Positions 18,591 through 27,934 of a stretch of 64,000 bases of DNA are shown piece by piece (position 1 is the stretch's first letter; each line of letters begins with the position of its first letter). The stretch is from Pigmentiphaga aceris (GTDB taxonomy: Bacteria > Pseudomonadota > Gammaproteobacteria > Burkholderiales > Burkholderiaceae_B). Below the pieces are notes generated by a model. That model worked only from the letters and a program-made list of their open reading frames with translations, made no database searches and was not told the origin of the DNA. Made by a program: the position numbers and the translations under genes. Location of the stretch: contig NZ_CP043046.1 in NCBI RefSeq assembly GCF_008119665.1, forward strand, positions 3,534,001-3,598,000, in the 5' to 3' direction.

Positions 18591-19997
18591 TCACGACGCC
18601 GCCACCGGCTCGGCACCCAGCAAGCTTGCAGCAATCGCATCACAAGCCTGTTGGCGGCGCGCGCTGGCGTCCACCTTGCCATTCAAGGTGGACCACGTGG
18701 GATGCGCCCGCGCGCCATGCAAGGCCTCGGGCAGCTTGCCGCTGCGCCAGACCTTTTCGATATCGGCATCCAGTTTCAGTGGGGTTTGCGAGGCGTGGCC
18801 TCGACGCGCCAGCGCACGGGCCAACGACAACTGACGCAAGGCCAACACCTGCAATACCTCGTCGCCCACGGTCAACTCCCGGTATCCGCGCACCCGGTCG
18901 AATGCCTGACGCCCTACCCGCTCAAGCCCTTCCCAGGCCCCACCCGCCGCAGCACCCGCCAAGGTCGCCACGCCCAAGGTCAGGCCACCCGCCATCACAT
19001 CGACCACTGCGCCCACGCCCGCACCCGCCACCAGGCCACGCGCCACCCGTACACCCGTGTCTTTCAAGGCTTGCGGATGAAACAGATCGGTTTCCCATCG
19101 ACCTTCGGTCAAGGGCAAGTTCGCCGAGTCATAGTCACTGGCGACAAACCCATATAAGGACAACAAGGCATCGACCGCCGCCTGCTCACGCGCGCGCACC
19201 GCGTCGTGCAGGTCTTTGAGCGCGGCTTCCACGGCGGCGGCATCGCCTTGCACCCGACGACGCAAGGCCGCCGTATCGATCAGCAAGTCGGCAATGCGCT
19301 GCGCAGCCGCCCGAAAGCGGTTCTGCTTCTGCAGCGCCAGGTCGTCGATCAAGCTGCGGGTGATCGCCTCGGCCCGCGCGTCCAGCAAGGTTGCCAGACG
19401 CGTGTACAGCCGTGCCTCGCCATCTTCGGCAGGCACGGCGGCGTCGAATTCCACAATCGCATGCAAGCCCAGACGGGCAAGCGTCTCGCGCCATTCACTT
19501 GCGCGGCTTTCTGGCTGGGCGATGAAGTTCAACACGGGCAACAGGGGGCGTGCGCAAGCACCCAGAATCAGCAGCTCGTCGCGATGCTTGGGCAATACCG
19601 GGTCGCGCGCATCGACCACGTACAAGGCCGCGTCACTGGCCAGCAGCTGGCGGACAACCTTGGCTTCCTGCTCGAAACGGCCTTTGGCTTCGGGCGTATC
19701 CAAGAAACGCGCAATGCGTGCCGGGCCGTCGGGGCGTTGCGCCAGGCCGTCCAGCGGGCGGGTATCCAGGCGCTCAAGGTAGGCAAGCAGAGCAATGGCA
19801 TCTTCTACACCAGGGGTGTCATACAAGGTCAGCACCCGCTCACCCTTGACCATCAGGTGCACACCTTCGACATGGCGCGTGACACCAGGCCGATCGGCTA
19901 CTTCACCGAAATCCCGGTCGCGCGCCAAGGTGCGCAGCAATGAGGTTTTGCCGGTATTGGTGTGGCCCACAACGGCGATACGCAGGGCTTCGCTCAT
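18591..19997 (-). CDS. DUF3482 GTPase-like protein
   Basis: Predicted GTP-binding protein of 468 residues. A G1 P-loop VGHTNTGKTSLLRTLARD (about 10-27), switch region GVTRHVEG, a G3 DTPG (about 61) and a Ras-like GTPase domain to about residue 170 are followed by a helical C-terminal DUF3482 region with a glycine-rich hydrophobic segment (VAGAGVGAVVDVMAGGLTLGVATLAGAAAGG, given here only as a landmark near 320-350 and best treated as a membrane-interacting hairpin). Its start overlaps the stop of the upstream DUF2868 gene by four bases, so the pair is translationally coupled. Biological role unknown. Confidence 0.85.
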   Translation of the reverse strand: MSEALRIAVVGHTNTGKTSLLRTLARDRDFGEVADRPGVTRHVEGVHLMVKGERVLTLYDTPGVEDAIALLAYLERLDTRPLDGLAQRPDGPARIARFLDTPEAKGRFEQEAKVVRQLLASDAALYVVDARDPVLPKHRDELLILGACARPLLPVLNFIAQPESRASEWRETLARLGLHAIVEFDAAVPAEDGEARLYTRLATLLDARAEAITRSLIDDLALQKQNRFRAAAQRIADLLIDTAALRRRVQGDAAAVEAALKDLHDAVRAREQAAVDALLSLYGFVASDYDSANLPLTEGRWETDLFHPQALKDTGVRVARGLVAGAGVGAVVDVMAGGLTLGVATLAGAAAGGAWEGLERVGRQAFDRVRGYRELTVGDEVLQVLALRQLSLARALARRGHASQTPLKLDADIEKVWRSGKLPEALHGARAHPTWSTLNGKVDASARRQQACDAIAASLLGAEPVAAS

Positions 19998-21676
19998 GGC
20001 AGCGTCTCCCCAGAGGGGGATTGGGGCGAGGCAGTTGTGGCGGGCGCAGTCTGTGGATTGGGCAGTTGTGGGTTGCCTGGCATTGAATTGCCTGGTTTTG
20101 CACTACCCGTCGCAAGCCAATCCCAGACATCAGCTTCGCTGCCAGCAATCGAACCGCCAAGCTCACTCATGCTCAGCCTGTCCACCCAAGCCTGACGACG
20201 ACTGGGCGATGCCTTGGCCGAACCTGCCAACAGAATGCGGCTCTCGGCAGCCAACCCAATCAACTCAGCAACCAGCGCCACGGTGCCCCGGTCAGGCGTC
20301 TGGCGCGCGTCACACACTACCAGCAGCCGCGCCGGGCGCGCCGCGTGCAAACGCTCGATGGCAGCCTCGCGCTGTGGCCCGCTATCGATGACACCAGCGT
20401 CATACACAGAGGGGGATTGCGTCTGCGTCGCTCGCAGATCTTCGGGCAGCTCGACAGAGATCAGCCACGCCTGACCGGGTGCGACTTGCTGACCACTGGA
20501 ACGCACGTGTCGTGAGGCAGCTTCGTGTGTTGCGGTATCTGCCGGCAGCCCAGGATGATCGTGCGCCCCGCTTGTTTGCGGATTCGAACCTGGCGGAGTC
20601 AAACCTGGCTGATTCAGACCCGACTGACACACCCCCGACTGACTCCCATCGAACAAATTTGATTCGGGCAGCGCACGACTCGAAGCCTGAGCGGCATGAC
20701 TCGCATGCGTCGACACCCACTCCCCAGCCGGTGCAGGATCGATCACCCCCGTGCGACGCGAAGCAGGCCGCAGCCGGGCTTCCAGGGTATCCAGCCCCGG
20801 CAACGACATATCCACCGTCAGCGTATTCACCCCACGGCGCACCTTCCAGACACATATCAGCAAGGCCAACGCACGTGGCAGCACCCCATAGACGGCCACC
20901 ACGCCCAGCAACCAACCCGCCCATATCGCACGACCGTCCGCAGGCTGCGTCGCCACACCATCACTGGCGCGGATCAGCGCAGCGTCTGGCGTAGGCAGGC
21001 CCAGCATTCCGGGCAGACTCCCCAACCACAAGGCCAGCCGTTCCACATAGCCCGGGTCGAGAATCGTCGTCTCCCACACGAAGTCATAACGGCGGGTGGC
21101 AAGCATGGCCAACAAGGTCACCAGCGCGGCCCCCAAGGCCAACAGCCAGATCGCATGGCTGACGCCACCCAACAACCAAGGCAGCAAGCGCGCCCGCGCC
21201 ATCAGATTCACCAAAGACTGCGGCGCAAGCGCCCCGGCAGGCCCGCGCGCAGCCCGCCGCGCCAAGACCAACCAAAGCTTGCCCAAGGCACCGCCCGAGC
21301 CCGCCCCGGTTGCCAGCGACCACGCCAGACCGCCCAACCATAAGAAAAGTGTTAGAACATGCAAACCCAGCAAGCCACTGACGGCCCAGAGCAGATTCAC
21401 GGGCCGGCTGGCATCACCCAAGGCCGCAGTCGCAGTACCCGCTCCCAGCAACACAGCCACCACGCCCAACAACAAGGCAGCCAGATTCGCCCCGCCACGC
21501 CAGGTGCGCACGGCCTCGACCAGCCCTTCCCGCGCAGCCAATTGAGCCGCACGCTGGGTCAATGCAGCGTCCAGCGGCAGTTCGCGGGCGCGCAGCGCGC
21601 GCATTTCCGCGTCGTCGGCAAGCGGCCCCCACAAGGATTCGCGCAGGCGAACGGCTTCGACCAGCCAGTGGGACAT
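19994..21676 (-). CDS. DUF2868 membrane protein paired with the GTPase
   Basis: About 560 residues. The family-typical start is WLVEAVRLRESLWGPLADD, then a helix pair at about 60-120 (LAALLLGVVAVLLGAGTATA), further helices around 170-205 and 270-290, and a long C-terminal soluble region. I use the ATG at 21676 because the in-frame stretch upstream is Cys/Pro-rich and unlike the family, although no clear ribosome site precedes it. The soluble region contains two blocks of 15-bp tandem repeats (20,581-20,640 and 20,055-20,099) encoding pentapeptides such as QSGLN-QPGLT and MPGNP-QLPNP. DUF2868 and DUF3482 genes occur as a pair in betaproteobacteria. Confidence 0.8.
   Translation of the reverse strand: MSHWLVEAVRLRESLWGPLADDAEMRALRARELPLDAALTQRAAQLAAREGLVEAVRTWRGGANLAALLLGVVAVLLGAGTATAALGDASRPVNLLWAVSGLLGLHVLTLFLWLGGLAWSLATGAGSGGALGKLWLVLARRAARGPAGALAPQSLVNLMARARLLPWLLGGVSHAIWLLALGAALVTLLAMLATRRYDFVWETTILDPGYVERLALWLGSLPGMLGLPTPDAALIRASDGVATQPADGRAIWAGWLLGVVAVYGVLPRALALLICVWKVRRGVNTLTVDMSLPGLDTLEARLRPASRRTGVIDPAPAGEWVSTHASHAAQASSRALPESNLFDGSQSGVCQSGLNQPGLTPPGSNPQTSGAHDHPGLPADTATHEAASRHVRSSGQQVAPGQAWLISVELPEDLRATQTQSPSVYDAGVIDSGPQREAAIERLHAARPARLLVVCDARQTPDRGTVALVAELIGLAAESRILLAGSAKASPSRRQAWVDRLSMSELGGSIAGSEADVWDWLATGSAKPGNSMPGNPQLPNPQTAPATTASPQSPSGETLP
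20055..20099. repeat. 15-bp tandem repeat, three units, in DUF2868 gene 3' end
   Basis: Contiguous units GGATTGGGCAGTTGT, GGGTTGCCTGGCATT and GAATTGCCTGGTTTT. In frame with the gene they encode a repeated Pro-Asn-rich pentapeptide near the C-terminus. Confidence 0.65.
20581..20640. repeat. 15-bp tandem repeat, four units, inside DUF2868 gene
   Basis: Four contiguous units: GATTCGAACCTGGCG, GAGTCAAACCTGGCT, GATTCAGACCCGACT and GACACACCCCCGACT. Read on the coding strand they give the pentads QSGVC, QSGLN, QPGLT and PPGSN. Confidence 0.75.
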
Positions 21677-21985
21677 CAACGGCGAAGCCGCTGCGGGAAC
21701 ATCTGAAGGCGAAGCAGGCGAAGAAGCGGAAGGCAAAGGAAGCGACAATGGGCAGGAGACGTGAAAGAGATGCGGCGCGTTTGCGGGTACGCAAGGGGGG
21801 TACGCAAAAGGATGTACAAGACAGCGCGCAAGGCAACGCACGAGGGGAAGGCGCAGGTCAGGTGCAAAGGAAGTGCAAGGCAACCAGCACGCGCCCAAGC
21901 TTACGTTTTTCACCTGCGCGGGTAAACCACCACCCGCCTGATCGGCGCGCCGCTTGGTACAGTCAAGCCATTGGAGGACATCACC
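21677..21985. other. Divergent region between DUF2868 and BamE-like genes
   Basis: About 309 bp with no supported gene. The DUF2868 frame stays open leftwards from 21913 but the encoded peptide (Cys/Pro/Leu-rich) has no family character. Promoters for both divergent genes should lie here; no clear hexamers were seen. Confidence 0.45.
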
Positions 21986-22501
21986 GTGAACATTACCCTA
22001 CCCCTACGCCTTGCTGCCACGGCTGTGCTCGTGGCGGCCCTGGGTGCCTGTGCATACCCTGGTCAATTGCAAACAGGCACCAGCGTGACCGAGGCCACGT
22101 CGAAATACGGCGCGCCGGTCGTGGAACGCCCGCTGCCAGGCGGCGGCAAGCGCCTGATCTGGACCACGCAGCCCCTGGGCCAATACGCCTGGCGCGCCGA
22201 TGCTGACGCCAGCGGCACCATTCGCAGCGTCACACAGGTCCTGAGCACGCCGGAATTTGACCGGCTGTCTCAGGGCACCTGGACCAGGGACCGCCTGTTG
22301 GGCGAATTCGGCCCGCCCGCCGAAGTATCCACCGTGGGCTTCCGAACCAGCACTGAAGTCTGGTCGTGGCGCTATAAGGAATCGGACGTCTTCCCGTACA
22401 TGCTGTATGCGTACTTCGACGATCGCGGAAACATGATCCGCTATCACAAGGGACCGGACCCGATGTTCGATGCCAAGGATGGCAGCGGGGATCGGCCGTA
22501 A
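21986..22501 (+). CDS. Lipoprotein with BamE/SmpA-like repeats
   Basis: Predicted outer-membrane lipoprotein of 171 residues. The hydrophobic signal LRLAATAVLVAALGAC ends in a lipobox Cys at about residue 22. The mature part has two BamE/SmpA-like units, each with a Thr/Arg-initiated helix and a GxP turn followed by strands: ATSKYGAPVVERPLPGGG... with LIWTTQPLGQYAW, and TRDRLLGEFGPPAEV with WSWRYKE. I prefer the GTG at 21986, with GGAGG eight bases upstream, over a TTG five codons earlier that overlaps that ribosome site. Role unknown; BamE-like proteins often support envelope assembly. Confidence 0.75.
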   Translation: MNITLPLRLAATAVLVAALGACAYPGQLQTGTSVTEATSKYGAPVVERPLPGGGKRLIWTTQPLGQYAWRADADASGTIRSVTQVLSTPEFDRLSQGTWTRDRLLGEFGPPAEVSTVGFRTSTEVWSWRYKESDVFPYMLYAYFDDRGNMIRYHKGPDPMFDAKDGSGDRP

Positions 22502-22539
22502 GCCACCGTTTGTGCAAGGGGCCACCGTTTGTGCAAAAG
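22502..22539. repeat. 19-bp direct repeat, two units, right after the lipoprotein stop
   Basis: GCCACCGTTTGTGCAAGGG is followed immediately by GCCACCGTTTGTGCAAAAG, starting on the last base of the stop codon region. Confidence 0.8.
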
Positions 22540-22546
22540 GCGATAG

Positions 22547-23341
22547 TCAGCGCACGGCGCAAAGCCCCTCGCAGACCGTCTTGCGCATGGCCACGTCGAT
22601 CCGATCGAAGTGCTTGGCAAATGGTGCCTTGGCTGCAGGGTCCAGCGCGTCCATCTCGGTCAAGACCTGCTGGCGCGCGGACACGGGCATGGCTGCCTGG
22701 ACCGTGTCCGCAACGTCCGACAATGCCGCCAGCATGGCCTCTTTGTAGGCGGGTGACAGGCGGTCATCGTGCATCACCTCGAACAGGCTGGTGTAGTTGC
22801 TGGCAATGCCATCCAGCATATTGCGCAGCTTCGCCATTCGCGGGTCTCTGGCACGCGCCTCGGGACTGATTGCTTCCACCATTTCCAGAAGCGGTGCCAG
22901 TTGCTTTGACATGCAGCGCACCAGGAATGGCTGGATCAGCGCCAGCTCTTCCTGGAACGTGTAGGTGTTCTGCATCATGACGGCTGCTGCCTGATGGCCC
23001 ACTTCGGGAAGTTGCGACTTGCGATCGATGCGGCGGTCCAGGTCGAACAAGGCATAGGCGACAGAAATCTGGTTCGCGCTATGACACACCGAAATCAAAT
23101 CGCCTAGCTGCGCCTGCGTGAAAGTGCGCCCATCAAGGAACTGGCGGTGATCGGACAGACGTTTGATGAGCGGACCGGCGTCTGGGTCGCTCAGCCGAGG
23201 CATGCCACCCTGCTTCATGGCAATGTCCAGCTTTTTGCCGAGGGTCTGGCTGTCTGCCAGATAATCACTCAGGCTCTGGGCTTGAACCGAGAAACTGGCC
23301 AACGCCAATGCCGATGAAATGATCAGTCTTTTATAAATCAT
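22547..23341 (-). CDS. Exported protein of unknown function
   Basis: Secreted or periplasmic protein of 264 residues with a clear Sec signal peptide (MIYKRLIISSALALASFSVQAQ, cleavage after VQA-Q). The mature chain is mostly helical and has four cysteines (in VCHSANQ, VRCMSKQ and CEGLC near the C-terminus), suggesting disulphides. Motifs such as FQEELALIQPFLVRC and AKLRNMLDGIASNYTSLFEV do not match a family I can name. Divergent from the nucleotidyltransferase gene; convergent with the lipoprotein gene. Confidence 0.75.
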   Translation of the reverse strand: MIYKRLIISSALALASFSVQAQSLSDYLADSQTLGKKLDIAMKQGGMPRLSDPDAGPLIKRLSDHRQFLDGRTFTQAQLGDLISVCHSANQISVAYALFDLDRRIDRKSQLPEVGHQAAAVMMQNTYTFQEELALIQPFLVRCMSKQLAPLLEMVEAISPEARARDPRMAKLRNMLDGIASNYTSLFEVMHDDRLSPAYKEAMLAALSDVADTVQAAMPVSARQQVLTEMDALDPAAKAPFAKHFDRIDVAMRKTVCEGLCAVR

Positions 23342-23385
23342 GCGTACCCAGTCAGAAGGTCAACACACCAGCCCGCGCGCATTGA

Positions 23386-23427
23386 CTGAAGGCCGTGGTT
23401 TGAAGGCAATAGCTTAAAGGCCGTGCC
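23386..23427. repeat. 14-bp tandem repeat, three units
   Basis: Contiguous CTGAAGGCCGTGGT, TTGAAGGCAATAGC and TTAAAGGCCGTGCC, with a weaker fourth copy to 23,441. It sits in the divergent gap between 23,341 and 23,529, i.e. on the promoter side of both genes. Confidence 0.7.
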
Positions 23428-23528
23428 TGCCAGCCGTGCCCGGCGCGGAACAGGCTCGATTTATAAACGCATGCATTGACCCGGCAAAAACAAAAAACAA
23501 CTGGAAAGATAAAAGCGCGTTTTGAAGC

Positions 23529-24119
23529 ATGAGCATCGCGACATCCCCCGCACACGAAAACGCGCAGCGGCTGCGCGCCATCGTATCTACCTCGGCATCG
23601 CTGATGGCTGCATTGCGGGCGGCGCGCTCGCTTGCGCTGCATGATTGGTGTATCGGGGCAGGTGCGGTCCGATCGCTGGTCTGGGACACGCTGCACGGCC
23701 ATGCATGCCCCTCGGCCCCCGAGGACATCGATGTCGTCTACTACGACGCGCGGGCGTGTCCTGCGCAAGACGCGCAGCTTGAAGCCCGCTTGCGGGCAAC
23801 GATCCCGACAATGCGCTGGGAAGTCACCAATCAGGCCCACGTCCACGAGTGGTTCGCCAGCACGCTTGGCCAGACCGTTGCGCCGTTTTCCAGTCTGAAA
23901 GAAGGCATTGCGACATGGCCTGAATATGCAACCTGCGTTGGCGTGTACGTGAACGAAGATGATTCAATCGGCATCGTCGCCCCATACGGACTGGATGATC
24001 TGTTCAACCTTCGGGTTCGGCACAACCCGACCAGAGCAAGTCTGGACACCTACCGGCAGCGTGTGCATGACAAGCGATTCCAGGAACGCTGGCCCAGGCT
24101 GTCGATCAGCATGGAATGA
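23529..24119 (+). CDS. Nucleotidyltransferase-like protein (DUF925 family)
   Basis: Protein of 196 residues resembling the NTP_transf_6/DUF925 group of nucleotidyltransferase-fold proteins: DWCIGAGAVRSLVWDTLHG, then the acidic EDIDVVYYDA (metal-binding DxD position) and a C-terminal GLDDLFNLRVRHNPTRAS followed by RVHDKRFQERWPRL. Substrate of the family is unknown; the fold resembles tRNA/aminoglycoside nucleotidyltransferases. Start at the ATG 23529; no obvious ribosome site. Ends just before a bidirectional terminator shared with pssA. Confidence 0.82.
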   Translation: MSIATSPAHENAQRLRAIVSTSASLMAALRAARSLALHDWCIGAGAVRSLVWDTLHGHACPSAPEDIDVVYYDARACPAQDAQLEARLRATIPTMRWEVTNQAHVHEWFASTLGQTVAPFSSLKEGIATWPEYATCVGVYVNEDDSIGIVAPYGLDDLFNLRVRHNPTRASLDTYRQRVHDKRFQERWPRLSISME

Positions 24120-24137
24120 ACGCACAACAAACAGGCA

Positions 24138-24171
24138 AAAAAAACGGCGACCTTGTCAGATCGCCGTTTTC
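24138..24171. terminator. Bidirectional terminator between the DUF925 gene and pssA
   Basis: Stem AACGGCGA / TCGCCGTT with an 8-10 base loop, flanked by eight A on the left (T-run for the minus strand) and TTTT on the right. Confidence 0.85.
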
Positions 24172-24207
24172 CATAAGTATTGCTGCAGGCAGTAATACGT
24201 CAAACGC

Positions 24208-24966
24208 TCATTCGGGCAGACCACGCCGCTGACGCTTCAGCCGTTGCGCCTTCTGCCATCTCCAGAACCACAGCGCATAGCCGCTCAAACCGTAGATCAC
24301 GAACAGCCCGAACAGTGCAATCGGCGGATCAACCGAGATGAACACGAACGCCAGCACCACCAGCAAAATGCCCCAGAATGGCACGCTGCGGCTCAGGGCA
24401 AACGACTTGCCGCTGAAGAACGGTGCATTGCTGACCATCGACACACCAGCGTAGACCGTGACGGCGAACGCTACCCACGGCAACCAGAGTTCCTGGATCG
24501 TGAGCTTGTTGTCCACCGCCAGCCAGACAAAGCCTGACACCAAGGCAGCAGACGCCGGGCTGGGCAAGCCTTGGAAATAACGCTTGTCCACCACCGTCAG
24601 GTTGGTGTTGAAGCGTGCCAGGCGAAGTGCTGCGCCAGCCACGTAAATGAATGCAGCCAGCCAACCCCAGCGGCCCAGGTCTTTCAAAATCCATTCGTAC
24701 ATGACCAGCGCGGGTGCCACGCCGAACGAGCACATGTCGGACAGCGAGTCGTATTGCTCGCCGAAGGCCGACTGGGTGTTGGTCAGACGCGCCACGCGGC
24801 CGTCCATGCCGTCCAGCACCATGGCGGCAAAAATGGCCATGGCGGCTACGTCGAAGCGGCCGTTCATGGCTTGCACGATGGCGTAGAAGCCCGCAAACAG
24901 GGCTGCCGTCGTAAAGGCGTTAGGAAGCAGGTAAATGCCGCGCCGGCGCCGTTCAATCTCTGTCAT
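24208..24966 (-). CDS. pssA: CDP-diacylglycerol-serine O-phosphatidyltransferase
   Basis: Membrane enzyme (252 residues) joining CDP-diacylglycerol and L-serine to make phosphatidylserine. The CDP-alcohol phosphotransferase signature is complete: LDGMDGRVAR...G...D...D (residues about 47-75, LDGMDGRVARLTNTQSAF then GEQYDSLSD). Six to eight hydrophobic segments follow, with a basic C-terminus WRWQKAQRLKRQRRG. Its ATG shares one base with the psd stop (TGATG), so the two genes are translationally coupled and encode consecutive steps to phosphatidylethanolamine. Confidence 0.95.
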   Translation of the reverse strand: MTEIERRRRGIYLLPNAFTTAALFAGFYAIVQAMNGRFDVAAMAIFAAMVLDGMDGRVARLTNTQSAFGEQYDSLSDMCSFGVAPALVMYEWILKDLGRWGWLAAFIYVAGAALRLARFNTNLTVVDKRYFQGLPSPASAALVSGFVWLAVDNKLTIQELWLPWVAFAVTVYAGVSMVSNAPFFSGKSFALSRSVPFWGILLVVLAFVFISVDPPIALFGLFVIYGLSGYALWFWRWQKAQRLKRQRRGLPE

Positions 24967-25607
24967 CAGATCTCCGCAAGAATCGTCGTGGTTGCGCTGA
25001 CCTTGTCGCCGATGGTGACTCGGGGACGCGCTTCTGGCGGCAGGTATACGTCCACCCGCGATCCAAAGCGGATGAAGCCGTAGCGCTGGCCGCGGCTCAA
25101 GGTTTCACCGTTTTTGACATAGCAAAGAATGCGCCTGGCAATAAGGCCTGCCACTTGTACCGAGGTAACCACCACGCCATCAGGACGGCGGATGACGATG
25201 GCGTTGCGCTCGTTGTCCAGCGAGGCCTTGTCCAGGTCTGCGTTGACGAACTTGCCGGGGAAGTAGGCAACGCTTTCTACCGTGCCGTCGACAGGCGCGC
25301 GGTTCGAGTGAACGTTGAAGACATTCATGAACACACTGATTTTCAGCGATTCACGTTTTGCGTAGGGATCGAACACTTTTTCGACCGAGACAATACGGCC
25401 GTCGGCGGGCGACAGCACGGCGTTGGCCTGGGTCGGCGCCGTACGCGGCGGGTCTCGGAAGAACTGGAGGATGAACAGCGTGATGATCCACAGGGGAATC
25501 GACCACGAGAACGACCAGAACGAGACGAGCACCGAAAGGACGGCGGCGGCGCTGAGATAGGGCCAGCCTTCTCGCGCAATGATGGGGTGTGGGTAGTGTG
25601 TCTGCAT
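24966..25607 (-). CDS. psd: Phosphatidylserine decarboxylase proenzyme
   Basis: Pyruvoyl-dependent decarboxylase (213 residues, short Psd-A type) making phosphatidylethanolamine. It has an N-terminal membrane pair (about 15-48), the LSPADGRIV block, [14 protein letters not shown] and the self-cleavage site [11 protein letters not shown] near residue 183, where Gly-Ser splits into beta and alpha chains and Ser becomes pyruvoyl. Overlaps pssA by one base. In many Burkholderiales psd directly follows ilvC; here about 13.8 kb of other genes lie between them. Confidence 0.95.
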   Translation of the reverse strand: MQTHYPHPIIAREGWPYLSAAAVLSVLVSFWSFSWSIPLWIITLFILQFFRDPPRTAPTQANAVLSPADGRIVSVEKVFDPYAKRESLKISVFMNVFNVHSNRAPVDGTVESVAYFPGKFVNADLDKASLDNERNAIVIRRPDGVVVTSVQVAGLIARRILCYVKNGETLSRGQRYGFIRFGSRVDVYLPPEARPRVTIGDKVSATTTILAEI

Positions 25608-25707
25608 GGGTGAAGATTAACCGATGCGCGCGCTGCCCGCCTGCTCGAAATTGCGGGCTGGCGCGATGGGCGGGCGCGTGCTGTCGACACGGCCCGCCCT
25701 GCCCCGC

Positions 25708-25743
25708 CAATGCTTATGCCAGTGCCTAGGTCAGTGCTTACGC
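25708..25743. repeat. 12-bp tandem repeat, three units, across the hutF stop
   Basis: Contiguous CAATGCTTATGC, CAGTGCCTAGGT and CAGTGCTTACGC. The last unit contains the hutF stop codon (TAA, minus strand) and the others extend into the intergenic gap. Confidence 0.75.
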
Positions 25744-27126
25744 CAGGAGCTGGCGACGCGCGGCAATAAAGGCGTTGCGGCTGCGCTCGGCCAGGTCGTG
25801 GCGACCGGCGTCAATGCGCTGTTTGCCAGCCGTCCAGACGCCTGCGATATCCGGTGCGCCACGCTGCGAGAAGATATGCGCACCCAATGCCTGCGCGGCT
25901 GGCAGGCCTGCCAGCCCGGCGCTGGCACCGTCCAGCACAACAAAGTCGGCCTGCTGACCGACGACCAGACCGCCCACGGCACGGGCGCTGGCGCGCGCGC
26001 CACCGGCAACTGCTTCCAGATACATGCGCTCGGACACCTGCGGTCGCGCATGCGACGCCAGTACGTTGCGGCGCTGAAGCAGCAGACGTTGGCCGTATTC
26101 GAACAGGCGCAATTCTTCGGTCACGCTGAGCGATGCATTGCTGTCAGACCCGATCCCCCAGGAACCACCGGCATCCAAGTACCGTTCGGCATCGAAGAAG
26201 CCATCGCCCAGGTTGCCTTCGGTCGTCGGGCAGATGCCGGCCGTGGCACCGCTGCGGGCCAGGCCAAGGGTTTCGGCTTCGACCATGTGCGTGGCGTGGA
26301 TCACGCACCAGCGCTGGTCCACCGGCATGTGATCGAGCAACCAGGCAATCGGGCGCTGGCCGCTCCACGCGATGCAGTCTTCGACTTCGCGCTGTTGCTC
26401 GGCCACGTGAATATGCACGGGTGCCGTGGCATCCAGCGCATGCAAGCCGGCAACCGCGTCACGCAAGGCCTCGGGCGGGACGGCGCGCAGGGAATGCGGT
26501 GCCAGGCCAAGCCGTGCGTTCAACTCGGGGGCGGCCTTGCATTGCTGGGCCAGGCGGTCGATCAGACGCAGCATCGCGTCCGTGCCAGACAGGAAACGAC
26601 GCTGGTCGGCCTGGGCTGGTTTGCCCCCAAAACCACCGGTCTGATACAGCACCGGCAACAAGGTCATGCCAATGCCGGTGGCCTTGGCCGCGCGCATCAG
26701 CGCCTGCATCATCTCGGTCGCGTCAGCGTAGGGCTGGCCGTCTTCCTGGTGATGCACGTAGTGGAATTCGCAGACGGTGGTGTAGCCGGCCGCCAGCATC
26801 TCGATGTAAAGCTGCGTCGCAATCGCTTCCAATGCTTCTGGCGTCATGCGCAGCGCAAAGCGGTACATCAGTTCGCGCCAGCTCCAGAAGCTGTCGGCGC
26901 GAGTACTGCGAAACTCGGTCAGGCCCGCAAAACCACGCTGAAATGCGTGCGAGTGCAGGTTGGGCATGCCAGGCAGCAACGGCCCGGCCGCACGCGGCAC
27001 ATCGGAACTGGGCAGGCTGTCGGGTTCGACACGGGTCAGGCGACCCGTTTCATCCCAGTTCAGCAGAACGTGTCGAGCCCAACCTTCGGGAAGCAGCGCC
27101 TCGGCGGCGAAAAGCGTGTGCATCAT
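25738..27126 (-). CDS. hutF: Formimidoylglutamate deiminase
   Basis: Amidohydrolase-superfamily enzyme (462 residues) that converts N-formimino-L-glutamate to N-formylglutamate in the five-step histidine degradation route. Metal-site motifs: LHSHAFQRGFAGLTEF (HxH, about 57), HIHVAEQQREVEDC and CVIHATHM, and GIGSDSNASLS (Asp). The rest of the hut pathway (hutH, hutU, hutI, hutG) is not in the window. It lies 22 bp downstream of an amino-acid ABC ATPase on the same strand, so importer and enzyme probably form one operon under the IclR regulator. Confidence 0.93.
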   Translation of the reverse strand: MMHTLFAAEALLPEGWARHVLLNWDETGRLTRVEPDSLPSSDVPRAAGPLLPGMPNLHSHAFQRGFAGLTEFRSTRADSFWSWRELMYRFALRMTPEALEAIATQLYIEMLAAGYTTVCEFHYVHHQEDGQPYADATEMMQALMRAAKATGIGMTLLPVLYQTGGFGGKPAQADQRRFLSGTDAMLRLIDRLAQQCKAAPELNARLGLAPHSLRAVPPEALRDAVAGLHALDATAPVHIHVAEQQREVEDCIAWSGQRPIAWLLDHMPVDQRWCVIHATHMVEAETLGLARSGATAGICPTTEGNLGDGFFDAERYLDAGGSWGIGSDSNASLSVTEELRLFEYGQRLLLQRRNVLASHARPQVSERMYLEAVAGGARASARAVGGLVVGQQADFVVLDGASAGLAGLPAAQALGAHIFSQRGAPDIAGVWTAGKQRIDAGRHDLAERSRNAFIAARRQLLA

Positions 27127-27148
27127 GGATAACAGTGGAAAAAATGGA

Positions 27149-27934
27149 TTATTCGCGGCTCAACACAGCTTGCAGGAAGGAACGCGTGCGCGCCTCGCGG
27201 GGATTGGTGAACACCACAGCCGGGTCACCTGCCTCGACAATCACACCGCCGTCCATGACGACCACGACATCGGCCACTTCACGTGCAAAGCCCATTTCGT
27301 GGGTGACCACCATCATGGTCATGCCTTCCTTGGCCAGCAACTTCATCACCTGCAAGACTTCACCCACCAGCTCGGGATCGAGCGCCGAGGTCGGTTCGTC
27401 AAACAGCATGACACGCGGTTCCATGGCCAGCGCGCGGGCAATCGCAACCCGCTGTTTCTGACCGCCTGACAAGCTGCCCGGCATGGCGTCGGCCTTGTGC
27501 GACAGACCCACCTTTTCCAGCAGTACGCGTGCACGTTTTTCTGCATCGGCACGCGACAGGCCAAGCAGCTTGCGCGGGCCCACGGTCACGTTGCCCAACA
27601 CGCTCAGGTGCGGAAACAGGTTGAAGCCCTGGAACACCATGCCCACGTGCTTGCGCAGCTCGTTCAGCTCGGACTCGGGCAGCATCTTGCCGTTATCGAC
27701 CAAGCGTTTGCCGCAGATGTCGACGCTGCCGGCTTCAGGCACTTCCAGGCCATTGCAGCAACGCAGGAAGGTACTTTTGCCCGACCCGCTGGGGCCAATC
27801 ACGACCACCACTTGCGAGGCATCGACATGGAAGTCGATGCCGTTCAATACTTTGTTCGCCCCGAAGGACTTGGCCAGGCCCCGGATATCGATCAACGGGG
27901 TCTTGCCCGTGGCATTCATCGCGGTCGAACTCAT
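27149..27934 (-). CDS. Polar amino-acid ABC transporter ATP-binding protein
   Basis: ATPase (261 residues) of the HisP/GlnQ class. Walker [15 protein letters not shown] (about 46), Q-loop [15 protein letters not shown] signature [15 protein letters not shown], Walker [15 protein letters not shown] and the switch VVTHEMGFA. It overlaps the permease gene by four bases and precedes hutF by 22 bp. The neighbours suggest import of histidine or a histidine-degradation intermediate, which is inference from context. Confidence 0.95.
   Translation of the reverse strand: MSSTAMNATGKTPLIDIRGLAKSFGANKVLNGIDFHVDASQVVVVIGPSGSGKSTFLRCCNGLEVPEAGSVDICGKRLVDNGKMLPESELNELRKHVGMVFQGFNLFPHLSVLGNVTVGPRKLLGLSRADAEKRARVLLEKVGLSHKADAMPGSLSGGQKQRVAIARALAMEPRVMLFDEPTSALDPELVGEVLQVMKLLAKEGMTMMVVTHEMGFAREVADVVVVMDGGVIVEAGDPAVVFTNPREARTRSFLQAVLSRE

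Noticed and set aside
21677..21913. N-terminal 79-residue extension of the DUF2868 protein
   Set aside because: Composition (Cys, Pro, Leu) and lack of family similarity argue that the frame is open only by chance; the start at 21676 fits the family.
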